Notes: a model not told the origin generated them from the sequence alone. Positions 1 through 10,446 are shown, counted from the stretch's first letter. The stretch is 56,484 nt of DNA from Citrobacter koseri (GCA_900446925.1 UAVY01000003.1:1-56484); one strand, 5' to 3'. Program-made: numbers and translations.

Positions 1-353
1 TCAGTATGTTGCCTGTCGGGCTGGTCGGTAATTTACAGCAGCTCTTCACGCTCATTTGCACGTTCTATATCGGTTCGGTCATTGCAGAACCGGCGCGTGA
101 AACGCTCAGCGCCTCGCTGGCCGATGCGCGGGCGCGCGGCAGCTATATGGGCTTCAGTCGACTGGGTTTAGCCATTGGCGGCGCGATAGGGTATATCGGC
201 GGAGGATGGTTGTTCGATATGGGGAAAGCGCTGCAACAGCCTGAACTGCCCTGGATGATGCTTGGGGTAATCGGAATCATGACCTTTCTTGCGCTCGGCT
301 GGCAATTCAGCCACAAACGGACGCCACGCGGCATGCTGGAGCCAGGCGCCTGA
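1..353 (+). CDS. mdtH: MdtH multidrug efflux MFS transporter, C-terminal part
   Basis: This is the last third of an inner-membrane major facilitator drug exporter; the gene begins before the window. The visible 116 or so residues include the segment [19 protein letters not shown] and glycine-rich membrane helices ([17 protein letters not shown]), which I recognise from E. coli MdtH. It ends with a basic cytoplasmic tail. The neighbour grxB follows on the same strand, as in the E. coli order read backwards. No frameshift is visible. Identity rests on remembered family sequence. Confidence 0.93.
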   Translation, partial: SMLPVGLVGNLQQLFTLICTFYIGSVIAEPARETLSASLADARARGSYMGFSRLGLAIGGAIGYIGGGWLFDMGKALQQPELPWMMLGVIGIMTFLALGWQFSHKRTPRGMLEPGA

Positions 354-416
354 TTTGATACCTGCTTTCATCTCCTCCATACTGAAAGAGAACCGACAGT
401 TAAATGGAGGAGAAAC

Positions 417-1063
417 GTGAAGCTTTATATTTACGATCACTGCCCTTTCTGCATCAAAGCCCGCATGATTTTCGGCCTGAAAAATATTCCCGTTGAGCTA
501 AACGTCCTGGCAAACGACGACGACGCAACGCCCACCCGCATGATCGGCAAAAAAATGGCGCCCATTCTGCAAAAGGACGACAGCCGTTATCTGCCCGAAA
601 GTATGGATATCGTCCATTATGTGGACAACCTTGACGGCAAACCCTTGCTGATCGGAAAACAAAACCCCGCGATTGATGAGTGGTTACGCAAAGTTAACGG
701 TTACGCCAATCGCCTGCTCCTTCCGCGTTTCGCAAAATCGGCATTTGATGAGTTCTCCACGCCGTCGGCGCGGAAGTACTTCACCGAGAAAAAGAGGCCA
801 TGATTGGCGACTTTGGCGAAAATCTGGCGCATTCCAGTGGGCTCATCAAAAACATCAGCGACGATCTGCGCGCGCTGGATAAATTGATTGTGCAGCCCAA
901 TGCCGTGAACGGTGAACTGTCTGAAGACGATATTCATCTGTTCCCGTTATTACGTAACCTGACGCTGGTCGCAGGCATAAACTGGCCAACCCGGGTCGCT
1001 GATTACCGTGATAACATGGCAAAACAGACGCAAATCAACCTGTTATCGTCTATGGCCCTCTAA
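417..1063 (+). CDS. grxB: Glutaredoxin 2 (one frameshift)
   Basis: GrxB is a GST-like glutathione-dependent disulfide oxidoreductase of the cytoplasm. The CPFC active site lies at residues 9-12 of the N-terminal thioredoxin fold, and the helical C-terminal domain ends LLSSMAL. The chosen start is GTG at 417, with GGAGG at 406-410; no ATG fits. The frame is broken near 793-797, where AAGAGGCC should read AAGGAGGCC (one G missing); with it restored the protein is 215 residues, the normal length. The break falls inside a conserved stretch, so it is likely a sequence error rather than gene decay. Confidence 0.93.
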
Positions 1064-1185
1064 TGTTTGTGGGTGGAGGCGCCATGCCGCCACCCTTTCA
1101 GTTTTTTCTGCTGGTGCGCGGCGTGCTGGTGCCACATGCTGCTTTGTGTCAGGATTACGACACGGGCATCATGTTGAGGAACCCC

Positions 1186-1746
1186 ATGAAAAAGATTGTC
1201 TTTGCCGCTGCATTGTTGGTTAGCGGCCTGTTGGTTGGCTGCAACCAACTCACGCAGTACACGGTAAGCGAGCAAGAAATTAATCAGGCACTTGAAAAAC
1301 GGAATAATTTTTCCAAAGACATTGGCTTACCGGGCATCGCGGATGCGCATATTGTACTGACGAATCTCAGCAGCCAGATTGGCCGGGAAGAGCCCAACAA
1401 AGTCACGCTAACCGGTGATGCGAACCTGGATATGAGCTCCCTGTTTGGCAGCCAGAAAGCCACCATGAAACTGAAGCTGAAAGCGCTACCGGTCTTTAAC
1501 AAAGAAAAAGGCGCGATTTATCTGCAAGAAATGGAAGTGGTGGATGCAACCGTAACGCCGGAAAAAATGCAATCGGTGCTGCAAACGCTGATGCCTTACC
1601 TGAATCAGTCGTTGCGTAATTATTTTAATCAACAACCGGCCTACGTTTTGCGTGAAGACAGCAGCAAAGGCGAAGCGCTGGCGAAAAAATATGCCAAAGG
1701 CATAGAGGTTAAACCGGGCGAAATCATCATCCCGTTCACCGACTAA
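1186..1746 (+). CDS. yceB: YceB outer-membrane lipoprotein, DUF1439
   Basis: This is a 186-residue lipoprotein of unproven function. It has a type II signal peptide with lipobox LVGC at about residues 16-19, followed by the segment NQLTQYTVSEQEIN characteristic of YceB. I chose ATG 1186 (GAGGA at 1176-1180) over longer upstream starts because the signal peptide then begins directly with MKK. It lies between grxB and pyrC as in E. coli, and a strong terminator follows immediately. Confidence 0.92.
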   Translation: MKKIVFAAALLVSGLLVGCNQLTQYTVSEQEINQALEKRNNFSKDIGLPGIADAHIVLTNLSSQIGREEPNKVTLTGDANLDMSSLFGSQKATMKLKLKALPVFNKEKGAIYLQEMEVVDATVTPEKMQSVLQTLMPYLNQSLRNYFNQQPAYVLREDSSKGEALAKKYAKGIEVKPGEIIIPFTD

Positions 1747-1752
1747 CGCACC

Positions 1753-1778
1753 AGGGCGCATTTGCGCCCTTTTTTTTC
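1753..1778 (+). terminator. Rho-independent terminator after yceB
   Basis: A perfect 8-bp stem (AGGGCGCA / TGCGCCCT) with a TT loop is followed by a run of eight T. It sits 7 bases after the yceB stop and insulates pyrC from upstream transcription. Confidence 0.9.
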
Positions 1779-1784
1779 GTGCAA

Positions 1785-1800
1785 ACGAAAACGTTTCCGC
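1785..1800 (+). promoter_or_regulatory. PurR operator upstream of pyrC
   Basis: ACGAAAACGTTTCCGC matches 13 of 16 positions of the PurR consensus ACGCAAACGTTTGCGT, including the central AACGTT core. pyrC is an established PurR target in E. coli. The site lies about 50 bp before the start codon, in the promoter region. Confidence 0.75.
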
Positions 1801-1826
1801 TTATCCTTGGTTTCCGGCAAAAATGA

Positions 1827-1850
1827 CTATCCCCCAGCCGGAGCATATTA
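1827..1850 (+). promoter_or_regulatory. pyrC leader with C-run start region
   Basis: A CCCCC run at 1831-1835 lies 15-20 bases before the pyrC ATG, followed by AGCCGGAG, which carries the ribosome-binding sequence. In E. coli and Salmonella, pyrC is controlled by nucleotide-sensitive start-site selection in such a C-run, giving a leader hairpin that hides the ribosome site. The arrangement here is compatible; the start point itself is inferred. Confidence 0.45.
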
Positions 1851-2895
1851 ATGACTGCACCATCCCAGGTTTTAAAGATCCGCCGCCCAGACGACTGGCA
1901 CGTTCACCTTCGCGATGGCGACATGTTAAAAACTGTCGTGCCTTACACCAGTGAAATTTATGGCCGCGCGATAGTGATGCCGAACCTGGCGCCGCCTGTT
2001 ACGACGGTCGATGCGGCCATCGCATACCGCCAGCGCATTCTTGATGCCGTTCCTGCCGGGCATGACTTTACCCCACTGATGACCTGCTACTTAACGGATA
2101 CGCTTGATCCTGATGAGCTTGAGCGCGGATTCCGCGAAGGCGTCTTTACCGCAGCAAAACTCTATCCGGCCAACGCGACCACCAACTCCCAGCCACGGCG
2201 TCACCTCTGTCGATACGATCATGCCGGTACTGGAGCGCATGGAAAAACTCGGCATGCCGTTGCTGGTACACGGCGAAGTTACCCATGCTGATATCGATAT
2301 TTTTGACCGCGAAGCGCGGTTTATTGAAACGGTGATGGAGCCGCTGCGCCAGCGTCTGACGGCGTTGAAGGTTGTATTTGAGCACATTACCACCAAAGAT
2401 GCCGCAGAGTACGTTCGCGACGGCAACGAGCTGTTAGCCGCCACCATCACGCCACAGCATCTGCTGTTTAATCGCAACCATATGCTGGTCGGCGGCATTC
2501 GCCCGCATCTGTATTGCCTGCCGATCCTCAAACGTAACGTCCACCAGCAGGCCTTGCGTGAACTGGTTGCCAGCGGATTTAGCCGTGCCTTCCTCGGTAC
2601 CGACTCCGCGCCGCACGCCCGTCATCGGAAAGAAACCAGCTGCGGCTGCGCAGGCTGCTTTAATGCCCCGACGGCGCTTGGCAGCTACGCTACGGTCTTT
2701 GAAGAGATGAACGCCCTCGCGCATTTTGAAGCGTTCTGCTCACTCAATGGGCCACGGTTCTACGGCCTGCCGGTCAATGAAACCTACGTTGAACTGGTAC
2801 GCGAAGAGCAGCTCGTCCCGGAAAGCATTACGCTTGCCGATGACTCACTGGTGCCCTTCCTGGGCGGCGAGCGCGTACGCTGGTCAGTAAAATAA
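1851..2895 (+). CDS. pyrC: Dihydroorotase (one frameshift)
   Basis: PyrC interconverts N-carbamoyl-aspartate and dihydroorotate, third step of UMP synthesis, in the cytoplasm. The zinc-site signatures are present: HVH near residue 18, the lysine to be carboxylated in AAKLYPA, histidines in VHGEV and EHIT, and the aspartate in GTDSAPH. The frame breaks near 2190-2194, where AACTCCCAGCC should read AACTCCAGCC (one extra C, giving N-S-S-H-G-V). Corrected length is 347 residues, normal for the family. A PurR site precedes it and dinI follows. Confidence 0.95.
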
Positions 2896-2935
2896 TAAAA
2901 AAATGTGGCCAACTGTTGTAAGCCGGAAAGGTTAA

Positions 2936-2951
2936 CTGTATAAATACACAG
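2936..2951 (+). promoter_or_regulatory. LexA box upstream of dinI
   Basis: CTGTATAAATACACAG fits the SOS consensus CTGT-N8-ACAG exactly and lies 21 bases before the dinI start, so dinI is SOS-inducible as in E. coli. Confidence 0.93.
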
Positions 2952-2972
2952 TATATTCAACAGGGGGCCATT

Positions 2973-3218
2973 ATGCGTATTGAAGTCACTATAGCGAAAA
3001 CGTCACCTTTGCCTGCTGGCGCGATTGACGCGCTGGCCGGTGAACTCTCCCGCCGTATCCATCACTCTTTTCCAGATAACGCGGGCAATGTTGTCGTCCG
3101 TTATGCCGCCGCCAACAATTTGTCGGTCATTGGCGCGACAAAAGAGGATAAAGAACGCATCAGCGAAATCCTACAGGAAACCTGGGAAAGCGCGGATGAC
3201 TGGTTCGTCAATGAATAA
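2973..3218 (+). CDS. dinI: DNA damage-inducible protein I
   Basis: DinI is an 81-residue acidic protein that binds and modulates RecA filaments during the SOS response. The sequence matches the family over its whole length, including the conserved SFPDNAGNVVVRYAAANN centre and the acidic C-terminal helix (ESADDWFVNE). AGGGGG precedes the ATG. A LexA box overlaps its promoter and a hairpin terminator follows, so it is a single-gene unit. Confidence 0.97.
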   Translation: MRIEVTIAKTSPLPAGAIDALAGELSRRIHHSFPDNAGNVVVRYAAANNLSVIGATKEDKERISEILQETWESADDWFVNE

Positions 3219-3246
3219 AAAATGATATGCAGTAATGTTCGTTTTT

Positions 3247-3268
3247 GCCGGGTCGCCCCGGCTTTTTT
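3247..3268 (+). terminator. Rho-independent terminator after dinI
   Basis: GCCGGG / CCCGGC stem with a 4-base loop, followed by six T. Confidence 0.85.
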
Positions 3269-3508
3269 ATTTGCGCAACTGGTCGCTTTTTAATCCATTA
3301 CTCAAAATAACTGCACAACATGCCAAAAAAATATGAATAACATGCTGTTTTATTGTGCACATAATTCTTAAAAAGAAGAAATTTATTCTGTCACCCTTTA
3401 AATTTCCAGTGAATAGCCTTATTTATTGATATACTGAAGTTGCTTCAGAAAAAAAACACGCATTGAACCTCGAAAACCGTTGTCTTGTAACACGTATTAG
3501 GGGGCATA

Positions 3509-3763
3509 ATGGAAAAGAATAATGAAGTCATTCAGACTCATCCGCTTGTAGGATGGGACATCAGCACCGTTGACAGCTATGATGCGCTGATGTTGCGTTT
3601 GCACTACCAGACCCCGAATCGCCCTGACCCTGATGGGACTGAAGTTGGTCAGACGCTCTGGTTAACCACCGATGTTGCCAGACAATTTATTTCGATATTA
3701 GAAGCAGGCATCGCCAAAATTGAATCTGGCGATTACCAGGAAAATGAGTATCGCCGTCATTAA
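3509..3763 (+). CDS. bssS: Biofilm regulator BssS
   Basis: This 84-residue soluble protein (former YceP) influences biofilm formation and indole/AI-2 related signalling in E. coli; its biochemical action is unknown. The full sequence (MEKNNEVIQTHPLVGWDIST...) matches the family. GGGGG precedes the ATG. It is flanked by about 290 bp of AT-rich DNA upstream, in which I recognise no named site beyond the dinI terminator, and by a perfect hairpin downstream. Confidence 0.95.
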   Translation: MEKNNEVIQTHPLVGWDISTVDSYDALMLRLHYQTPNRPDPDGTEVGQTLWLTTDVARQFISILEAGIAKIESGDYQENEYRRH

Positions 3764-3784
3764 CGTGACGCGACCCCTCCACCC

Positions 3785-3808
3785 AAAGGCACCTTAAAAG
3801 GTGCCTTT
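3785..3808 (+). terminator. Hairpin terminator after bssS
   Basis: A perfect 11-bp inverted repeat AAAGGCACCTT / AAGGTGCCTTT with a 2-base loop; the stem's own T-run supplies the tail. It could work in both directions. Confidence 0.8.
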
Positions 3809-3957
3809 ATCGTTTCATACTCTCAATAATTCCACTGACAGAAAGTCGGCCGACAAACGCGCCGACGCGACGGCAATCCGAAAGCATGACGAGTATAACT
3901 TGTATATCTCAATTCACTTATTTACCCTGCAATAATCGCGATAGCAGAGAGAAGCTG

Positions 3958-5076
3958 ATGAAATACGACTTAATCATTATTGGCAGCGGTTCCGTCGGCG
4001 CCGCAGCCGGATATTATGCCACTCGCGCCGGACTGAAGGTTCTGATGACAGATGCCCATATGCCGCCACATCAACAGGGCAGCCATCACGGCGATACCCG
4101 GTTAATCCGCCACGCTTATGGCGAGGGTGAGAAATACGTTCCTCTGGTGCTGCGTGCGCAAACGTTATGGGAAGAGCTTTCAACGCATAATGAAGATCCC
4201 ATCTTCGTCCGCTCCGGCGTCATAAACCTCGGCCCGGCGGACTCGCCATTTCTGGCGAACGTGGCGCATAGCGCACAGCAATGGCAGTTAAACGTTGAGC
4301 AACTGGATGCCGCCGCCATCATGGCGCGCTGGCCTGAAATTCGCGTCCCTGACAACTACATTGGCCTGTTCGAAACGGACTCCGGTTTTCTGCGCAGTGA
4401 ACTGGCGATCAAAACCTGGGTTCGCCTTGCCGAAGAGGCCGGCTGCGCGCAGCTCTTTAACTGCCCCGTCACCGCCCTTCATCACGATAACGACGGCGTT
4501 ACCGTTGAAACCGCTGACGGCGAATACCGCGCGAAGAAAGTGCTGATCAGTGCCGGTACATGGGTACAGGCGCTGGTGCCGGAACTCCCCATCCAACCCG
4601 TTCGTAAAGTTTTTGCCTGGTATCAGGCTGACGGGCGCTACAGCATGAAAAATAACTTCCCGGCGTTCACTGGAGAACTCCCGAACGGCGATCAGTATTA
4701 CGGTTTTCCCGCCGAAAACGACGCATTAAAAATAGGAAAACACAACGGTGGTCAGTTGATTCACTCACCGGAAGAGCGCAAGCCGTTTGCCGCCGTCGCC
4801 AGCGATGGTTCCGAAGCGTTCCCCTTCCTGCGCACTATCCTGCCCGGCATTGGCTGCTGCCTGAACGGCGCCGCCTGTACCTATGATAATTCCCCGGATG
4901 AAGATTTTATTATCGATACATTACCGGGACATGATAATACGCTGATCGTCACCGGTCTGAGCGGCCACGGCTTTAAGTTCGCCTCGGTATTGGGCGAGAT
5001 TGCCGCCGATTTCGCACAGGGTAAATCGCCGGCTTTTGACCTGACGCCATTCAAACTGAACCGCTTTACGCAATAA
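3958..5076 (+). CDS. solA: N-methyl-L-tryptophan oxidase
   Basis: SolA is a flavoprotein of the sarcosine oxidase family that oxidatively demethylates N-methyl-tryptophan and sarcosine, releasing H2O2. The Rossmann FAD motif GSGSVG lies at residues 9-14, and the cysteine in [13 protein letters not shown] is the expected covalent flavin attachment point. Starting at ATG 3958 gives 372 residues, the E. coli length; an upstream in-frame ATG at 3886 would add 24 non-conserved residues and was rejected. A terminator follows. Confidence 0.95.
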   Translation: MKYDLIIIGSGSVGAAAGYYATRAGLKVLMTDAHMPPHQQGSHHGDTRLIRHAYGEGEKYVPLVLRAQTLWEELSTHNEDPIFVRSGVINLGPADSPFLANVAHSAQQWQLNVEQLDAAAIMARWPEIRVPDNYIGLFETDSGFLRSELAIKTWVRLAEEAGCAQLFNCPVTALHHDNDGVTVETADGEYRAKKVLISAGTWVQALVPELPIQPVRKVFAWYQADGRYSMKNNFPAFTGELPNGDQYYGFPAENDALKIGKHNGGQLIHSPEERKPFAAVASDGSEAFPFLRTILPGIGCCLNGAACTYDNSPDEDFIIDTLPGHDNTLIVTGLSGHGFKFASVLGEIAADFAQGKSPAFDLTPFKLNRFTQ

Positions 5077-5085
5077 TGACCCAAT

Positions 5086-5113
5086 GGCCTCGCAAACGGG
5101 GCCGTTTCTTTTT
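5086..5113 (+). terminator. Terminator after solA
   Basis: Stem GGCCTCG / CGGGGCC (one G-T pair) with loop CAAA is followed by a T-rich tail. It lies between solA and the small gene yceO. Confidence 0.7.
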
Positions 5114-5126
5114 GAGGAGTCAGGCT

Positions 5127-5240
5127 GTGCGTCGTATTTTTCACTATCTGATCAATAATATTCGTGAGCATTTTATGCTCTACGTTATTTTATGGTCGCT
5201 GCTGGCCATCATGGACATTATTTATATCATGTTCTTTTAA
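5127..5240 (+). CDS. yceO: Small membrane protein YceO
   Basis: A 37-residue ORF starts at GTG 5127, with GAGGAG at 5114-5119 at ideal spacing. The product, [14 protein letters not shown] followed by a hydrophobic stretch ending YIMFF, matches my memory of E. coli YceO, which lies at the same place between solA and yceJ. It is a predicted single-span inner-membrane microprotein of unknown function. The K-12 annotation is a few residues longer at the N-terminus; here the ribosome site supports the short form. Confidence 0.75.
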   Translation: MRRIFHYLINNIREHFMLYVILWSLLAIMDIIYIMFF

Positions 5241-5502
5241 TTTATTTCAGCTGACAAAAATTGACAAAACCTGAGATTACTCTAACTTTCATTGTAATAA
5301 TTTGACCAATAAGAAACCTCCCGCCCTCCTGCCCTATATAGATAAAACCGCTAATCACCTCGAATCTTCTGACGCAGAATGACAAATTCAATCAATTTTA
5401 TTGAAATAAAAACAAATATCGCCAGGATTGTTATTTATTAGTTGCATTAATGTCTCTAACAGGTCATTTTCATTCTCTCCTGAAATATCCATTGGTGTGT
5501 TT

Positions 5503-6075
5503 ATGCAATTCAAAAATACTCCTCAGCGCTATGGCGCCATTTCTGTATTGCTTCACTGGCTGGTCGCCATTGTTGTATACGGCATGTTTGCCCTGGGTTT
5601 ATGGATGGTGACGCTCAGCTATTACGATGGCTGGTATCACCAGGCGCCGGAATTGCATAAAAGTATCGGCATCCTGCTAATGATGGGGCTGGTTATACGT
5701 GTTTTCTGGCGTTTCGTCTCACCACCGCCAAAGGCGCTGAAAAGCTATTCACGCCTGACCCGTCTGGGTGCGGCGGTGGGCCACCTTGCGCTGTATCTTC
5801 TGCTCTTCGCCATTGTGATCAGCGGCTATCTGATCTCAACCGCCGACGGCAAACCGATCAGCGTGTTTGGGTGGTTTGACGTGCCCGCCACGCTGGCCGA
5901 CGCGGGCGCTCAGGCCGATCTTGCCGGTAGCCTGCACCTGTGGCTGGCCTGGAGCGTTGTGATTTTGTCTGTTCTGCATGGGCTAATGGCCCTGAAGCAC
6001 CATTTCATCGATAAAGACGACACCCTGAAGCGTATGCTGGGGAGATCGTCGCCTGACTATGGAGTTGAAAAATGA
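5503..6075 (+). CDS. yceJ: Cytochrome b561 family protein YceJ
   Basis: YceJ is a four-helix inner-membrane b-type cytochrome (190 residues). Hydrophobic segments carry histidines suited to heme ligation (LLHWL near residue 18, LHKS near 53, HLAL near 97, LHLW and LHGL towards the end). I chose ATG 5503 ([11 protein letters not shown]), the conserved start. The stop overlaps the yceI start (ATGA), so the two are translationally coupled. The partnership suggests quinone-linked redox work near the membrane, but no substrate is known. Confidence 0.92.
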   Translation: MQFKNTPQRYGAISVLLHWLVAIVVYGMFALGLWMVTLSYYDGWYHQAPELHKSIGILLMMGLVIRVFWRFVSPPPKALKSYSRLTRLGAAVGHLALYLLLFAIVISGYLISTADGKPISVFGWFDVPATLADAGAQADLAGSLHLWLAWSVVILSVLHGLMALKHHFIDKDDTLKRMLGRSSPDYGVEK

Positions 6076-6647
6076 AAAAAAGCCTGCTGGGACTGACTTT
6101 TGCTTCCCTGTTATTCACCACTGGTTCTGCAATCGCGGCAGACTATAAAATTGATAAAGAGGGACAACACGCCTTCGTTAACTTCCGTATCCAGCACCTG
6201 GGTTACAGCTGGCTGTACGGGACGTTCAAAGATTTCGACGGGACATTTACCTTCGATGAAAAAAATCCGGCAGCGGATAAAGTGAACGTCACCATTAACA
6301 CCAACAGCGTTGATACCAACCATGCGGAGCGTGATAAGCACCTGCGTAGCGCTGATTTCCTGAACGTGGCGAAATTCCCGCAGGCGACGTTTACCTCGAC
6401 CAGCGTGAAAAAAGATGGCGACGAGCTGGATATCACCGGCGACCTGACGCTCAACGGCGTCACCAAACCAGTCACGCTGGAAGCGAAGCTGATCGGCCAG
6501 GGTGACGATCCGTGGGGCGGGAAGCGCGCGGGCTTTGAAGCGGAAGGTAAAATTAAGCTGAAAGACTTCAACATCACCACCGACCTCGGCCCTGCATCGC
6601 AGGAAGTCGATTTGATTATCTCGGTGGAAGGCGTACAGCAGAAGTAA
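6072..6647 (+). CDS. yceI: YceI periplasmic isoprenoid-binding lipocalin-like protein
   Basis: A 191-residue secreted protein with an AIAA signal cleavage site near residue 22 and a YceI-family beta-barrel ([19 protein letters not shown]). Structures of YceI homologues hold a polyisoprenoid such as ubiquinone-8. It overlaps yceJ by 4 bases, and the pair probably forms one operon. Three tandem BIME units follow directly. Confidence 0.95.
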   Translation: MKKSLLGLTFASLLFTTGSAIAADYKIDKEGQHAFVNFRIQHLGYSWLYGTFKDFDGTFTFDEKNPAADKVNVTINTNSVDTNHAERDKHLRSADFLNVAKFPQATFTSTSVKKDGDELDITGDLTLNGVTKPVTLEAKLIGQGDDPWGGKRAGFEAEGKIKLKDFNITTDLGPASQEVDLIISVEGVQQK

Positions 6648-6650
6648 CGA

Positions 6651-6865
6651 ATGCCGGATGACGGCATTGCCTTCAGCACATATTGTAGGCCCGGTAAGCG
6701 GAGCGCCACCGGGCGCAATGCCGGATGACAGCGTCGCCTTCAGCACATATTGTAGGCCCGGTAAGCAAAGCGCCACCGGGCGTAATGCCGGATGACAGCG
6801 TCGCCTTCAGCACATATTGTAGGCCCGGTAAGCGTAGCGCCACCGGGCGTAATGGCGGATGACGC
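6651..6865. repeat. BIME: three tandem 67-bp units plus a partial fourth
   Basis: Units begin ATGCCGGATGAC at 6651, 6718 and 6785, exactly 67 bases apart, and a fourth begins at 6852 (ATGGCGGATGAC) before running into trhO. Each holds the REP palindrome parts GCCGGATGAC and GTAGGCCCGGTAAGC...GCCACCGGGC. Units differ at a few bases (GCGGAGC, GCAAAGC, GCGTAGC). It lies between convergent yceI and trhO, the usual place for REP elements that protect mRNA 3' ends. Confidence 0.95.
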
Positions 6866-6869
6866 TACG

Positions 6870-7922
6870 TTATTCCGCCGGGTCGGGAATGCCCAGTTGG
6901 GTATTCAGGCGGCCACGCGATTTATTGAAGATTTTATTGCCATTCTCACGGCCAGCGCGGCGACGGCGCTGTTCCTCTTCCGGCAAACTGCTCTCTTCAC
7001 AGCACAGCTCGCTACAGCAGCCTTTAAACTTCTCGGCGCAAGCCGGGCACTGAATAAACAGCAGATGGCAACCATCATTTTTACAGTTGGTATGGCTGTC
7101 GCACGGTGTACCGCACTGGTGACAATGCGCGATAACCTCATCAGAGATCCGTTCTCCCATGCGCTCATCAAACACAAAGTTCTTACCGATGAAACGCACC
7201 GGCAGTCCCTGCTCGCGCGCCTTACGCGCGTACTCAATGATGCCGCCCTCAATGTGCCACACTTTGTTAAAACCGTTATGCTTCATCCAGGCGCTGGCTT
7301 TTTCACAACGAATACCGCCCGTACAGTACATGACGATTTTCTTGTCTCTATGCTCCTGCATCATTTCAACAGCTTTCGGCAACTGCTCGCGGAACGTGTC
7401 AGCCGGAATTTCCAGCGCATTTTCGAAATGCCCCACTTCATATTCGTAGTGGTTACGCATGTCGATAAACACGGCATCAGGATCGTCCAGCATGGCGTTC
7501 ACTTCCGCCGCTTTCAGGTACTCGCCAACGTCGCTGGCATCAAAATTCGGATCGTCGATACCATCAGCCACAATCCGCTCGCGTACTTTCATACGCAGCA
7601 CCCAGAAGGACTTACCGTCATCGTCCAGCGCAATATTCAGACGCAAACCGTTTAATGCGGGATCAAACGCATACAGCTGCTCACGAAACGCCGCGACCTG
7701 ACTTTGCGGCACGCTGATCTGTGCGTTAATGCCTTCACGCGCCAGATAAACGCGACCAAAAACATTCAGCGAGGTAAACATCTGGTACAACGCGTCGCGC
7801 GTGCTCTGCGGATCGACGATCGTGAAATATTTATAAAAAGAGATGGTCGTGCGCGGCTCCGTTTCAGCTAACATCCGGGCTTTAAGCGCATCGTTCGAAA
7901 TGCGGTTGTGTAACACTGGCAT
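6870..7922 (-). CDS. trhO: tRNA uridine(34) hydroxylase TrhO (rhodanese family)
   Basis: TrhO (YceA) hydroxylates the wobble uridine of certain tRNAs in an oxygen-dependent route to 5-hydroxyuridine. The protein has an N-terminal acylphosphatase-like part, a rhodanese domain with the catalytic loop [11 protein letters not shown], and a C-terminal cysteine-rich region (CHQCG, CKNDGC, CPAC, CCSELCC) likely to bind metal. I chose MPVLHNRIS (start 7922), which gives 350 residues, over an ATG six codons upstream. It is convergent with yceI across the BIME. Confidence 0.95.
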   Translation of the reverse strand: MPVLHNRISNDALKARMLAETEPRTTISFYKYFTIVDPQSTRDALYQMFTSLNVFGRVYLAREGINAQISVPQSQVAAFREQLYAFDPALNGLRLNIALDDDGKSFWVLRMKVRERIVADGIDDPNFDASDVGEYLKAAEVNAMLDDPDAVFIDMRNHYEYEVGHFENALEIPADTFREQLPKAVEMMQEHRDKKIVMYCTGGIRCEKASAWMKHNGFNKVWHIEGGIIEYARKAREQGLPVRFIGKNFVFDERMGERISDEVIAHCHQCGTPCDSHTNCKNDGCHLLFIQCPACAEKFKGCCSELCCEESSLPEEEQRRRRAGRENGNKIFNKSRGRLNTQLGIPDPAE

Positions 7923-8141
7923 GGTGTACGTATCCTGCAATCAGTAAAAATGAAATCGGGCGGCATCATAAAGCAAACATCGCCAATTTACATCCACACA
8001 TTTTGCGCTACATTTCATTCTTCATACTAAGAAATTAACAACAATTGCCGCTTTTATCGTCGTTCTCCAACCACAAATTTTTTGCTGTACACGAAAAAAT
8101 GCGACAATACAGGGAATTGCTCGTTTACAGACAGGATAGAG

Positions 8142-9062
8142 ATGACGAATTTACCTAAGTTCTCCGTTGCGCTACTGCATCCACGTTATTGGTTAACCTG
8201 GCTGGGTATTGGTGCTCTTTGGTTGGTCGTGCAATTGCCCTACCCGGTGATTTACAAACTGGGTTGTGCAATGGGACGTCTGGCGTTGCGTTTTATGAAG
8301 CGCCGCGCCCGCATCGCCTATCGTAATCTTGAATTGTGCTTTCCGCAGATGAGCGAGCAAGAACGCCACCAGATGGTGGTGAAGAACTTCGAGTCTGTCG
8401 GGATGGGCGTGATGGAAACCGGCATGGCCTGGTTCTGGTCCGACCGCCGTATTTCACGCTGGACAGATGTCAGCGGCGTTGAGCATATCCGCGACGTTCA
8501 GGCCCGGGAGCGAGGGATTCTGCTGGTTGGCCTGCACTTTCTGACGCTGGAGCTGGGCGCGCGCCAGTTTGGTTTGCAACAGCCTGGCATTGGCGTTTAT
8601 CGTCCGAATGACAATCCGTTGCTCGACTGGCTACAGACCTGGGGACGTATGCGCTCCAACAAGTCGATGCTCGATCGCAAAGACCTGAAAGGCATGATCA
8701 AAGCGCTAAAAAAAGGTGAAGTGGTCTGGTATGCGCCGGATCATGACTATGGCCCGCGCGCCAGCGTGTTTGTCCCGCTGTTTGCCGTGGAACAGGCCGC
8801 CACCACGTCAGGAACCTGGATGCTCTCCCGGATGTCCAACGCCTGTCTGGTGCCGTTTGTTCCGCGTCGTAAACCCGATGGCAAAGGCTATGAGCTGATT
8901 CTCCTGCCGCCGGAATGCTCACCACCGCTGGATGACGCCGAAACCACCGCGGCCTGGATGAACACGATCGTAGAGAAATGCATCATGATGGCGCCCGAGC
9001 AATACATGTGGTTGCATCGCCGTTTCAAAACGCGTCCTGAAGGTATGCCCTCCCGTTACTGA
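8142..9062 (+). CDS. lpxL: Lipid A lauroyl acyltransferase
   Basis: LpxL (HtrB) adds the secondary laurate to Kdo2-lipid IVA at the inner membrane. A hydrophobic N-terminal anchor (residues 17-37) precedes the HxxxxxE acyltransferase box in [13 protein letters not shown]. The C-terminal motif [15 protein letters not shown] is typical. ATG 8142 (MTNLPKFS) gives 306 residues, as in E. coli; the longer ORF from 8082 adds an unconserved leader. The sequence resembles LpxL far more than the cold-shock paralogue LpxP. Confidence 0.95.
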   Translation: MTNLPKFSVALLHPRYWLTWLGIGALWLVVQLPYPVIYKLGCAMGRLALRFMKRRARIAYRNLELCFPQMSEQERHQMVVKNFESVGMGVMETGMAWFWSDRRISRWTDVSGVEHIRDVQARERGILLVGLHFLTLELGARQFGLQQPGIGVYRPNDNPLLDWLQTWGRMRSNKSMLDRKDLKGMIKALKKGEVVWYAPDHDYGPRASVFVPLFAVEQAATTSGTWMLSRMSNACLVPFVPRRKPDGKGYELILLPPECSPPLDDAETTAAWMNTIVEKCIMMAPEQYMWLHRRFKTRPEGMPSRY

Positions 9063-9225
9063 TTCATCAGGTGCAGCCGGGCGACGGTTGCACCTTCTCA
9101 TCGCCTCTTTTAGCTTTAAAAGCTACTCACATTGCCGCCCTCAGCAGGCAGGCGCATAATAAGAGAGTATTGCCTTATTTTTATTCTGATGATAGCGCAA
9201 ACAGCGCATCACACTGCGGATCGCT

Positions 9226-10446
9226 ATGTCACCCTCTGATGTCCCATAAACTGGAAACGCAATCTCACCGTGGCCTGGCTGGGCTGTTTTTTGACCGGCG
9301 CGGCGTTTAGCCTGGTGATGCCATTTTTACCCCTCTACGTTGAGCAGCTCGGCGTAACGGGCCACAGCGCGCTGAATATGTGGTCGGGGCTGGTTTTCAG
9401 TATCACCTTCCTGTTTTCCGCTATTGCCTCGCCTTTTTGGGGCGGGCTGGCCGATCGCAAAGGGCGAAAGATCATGCTGCTGCGCTCAGCCCTCGGCATG
9501 GCGATGGTTATGCTGCTGATGGGGCTGGCGCAGAACATCTGGCAGTTTCTGATCCTGCGCGCATTGTTAGGTCTGCTCGGCGGATTTGTGCCAAACGCAA
9601 ATGCGCTTATCGCCACTCAGGTGCCGCGTAATAAGAGCGGCTGGGCGTTAGGAACGCTTTCTACTGGCGGCGTCAGCGGCGCGTTGCTCGGCCCCTCTGG
9701 CGGGCGGATTGCTTGCCGACCAGTACGGATTACGCCCTGTCTTTTTCATCACCGCCAGCGTGCTGTTGGTCTGTTTCTTACTGACGCTCTTTTTTATTCG
9801 CGAGCGTTTTCAGCCTGTCAGCAAAAAGGAGATGTTGCACGTCCGGGAAGTCGTTGGCTCACTAAAAAACCCAAAGCTGGTTTTGAGTCTGTTCGTCACC
9901 ACGCTGATCATTCAGGTTGCAACCGGATCGATCGCGCCTATTCTGACGTTATATGTGCGAGAGTTAGCCGGTAACGTCAGCAATATCGCATTTATCAGCG
10001 GAATGATCGCCTCGGTGCCCGGCGTGGCGGCGTTACTCAGCGCGCCCCGGCTCGGCAAACTGGGCGATCGCATTGGCCCCGAAAAGATCCTGATTACCGC
10101 CCTGATTATCTCTGTCCTGCTGCTGATCCCGATGTCATTCGTACAAACGCCCTGGCAGCTTGGTGTGCTGCGCTTTTTACTTGGCGCGGCGGACGGCGCC
10201 CTGCTCCCTGCCGTACAGACTCTGCTGGTCTATAACGCCAGCAATCAGATCGCCGGGCGCATCTTCAGTTACAACCAGTCATTTCGCGATATTGGCAACG
10301 TCACAGGCCCGTTAATGGGGGCGGCTATTTCTGCCAGCTACGGTTTTCGCGCCGTGTTTTGCGTCACCGCAGGCGTCGTGTTGTTCAACGCAATTTATTC
10401 GTGGAACAGCCTGCGGCGGCGCAGAGAGACCCTCGCGGCAAAATGA
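9226..10446 (+). CDS. mdtG: MdtG drug efflux MFS transporter (two frameshifts)
   Basis: MdtG is a 12-helix inner-membrane exporter linked to fosfomycin and deoxycholate resistance. The MFS loop motif [10 protein letters not shown] is clear. The gene starts at ATG 9226 (MSPSDV...). One C is missing at about 9241-9245 (GTCCCATAAAC for GTCCCCATAAAC), and one C is extra at about 9692-9696 (GGCCCCTCTGG for GGCCCTCTGG). With both repaired the product is 406 residues, the normal size. In E. coli it belongs to the MarA/SoxS/Rob regulon; I did not recognise a marbox here with confidence. Confidence 0.93.

Noticed and set aside
6792..7655. Long plus-strand ORF of 287 codons opposite trhO
   Set aside because: It is an antisense shadow of the well-conserved trhO gene, begins inside the BIME repeat and has no recognisable domain.
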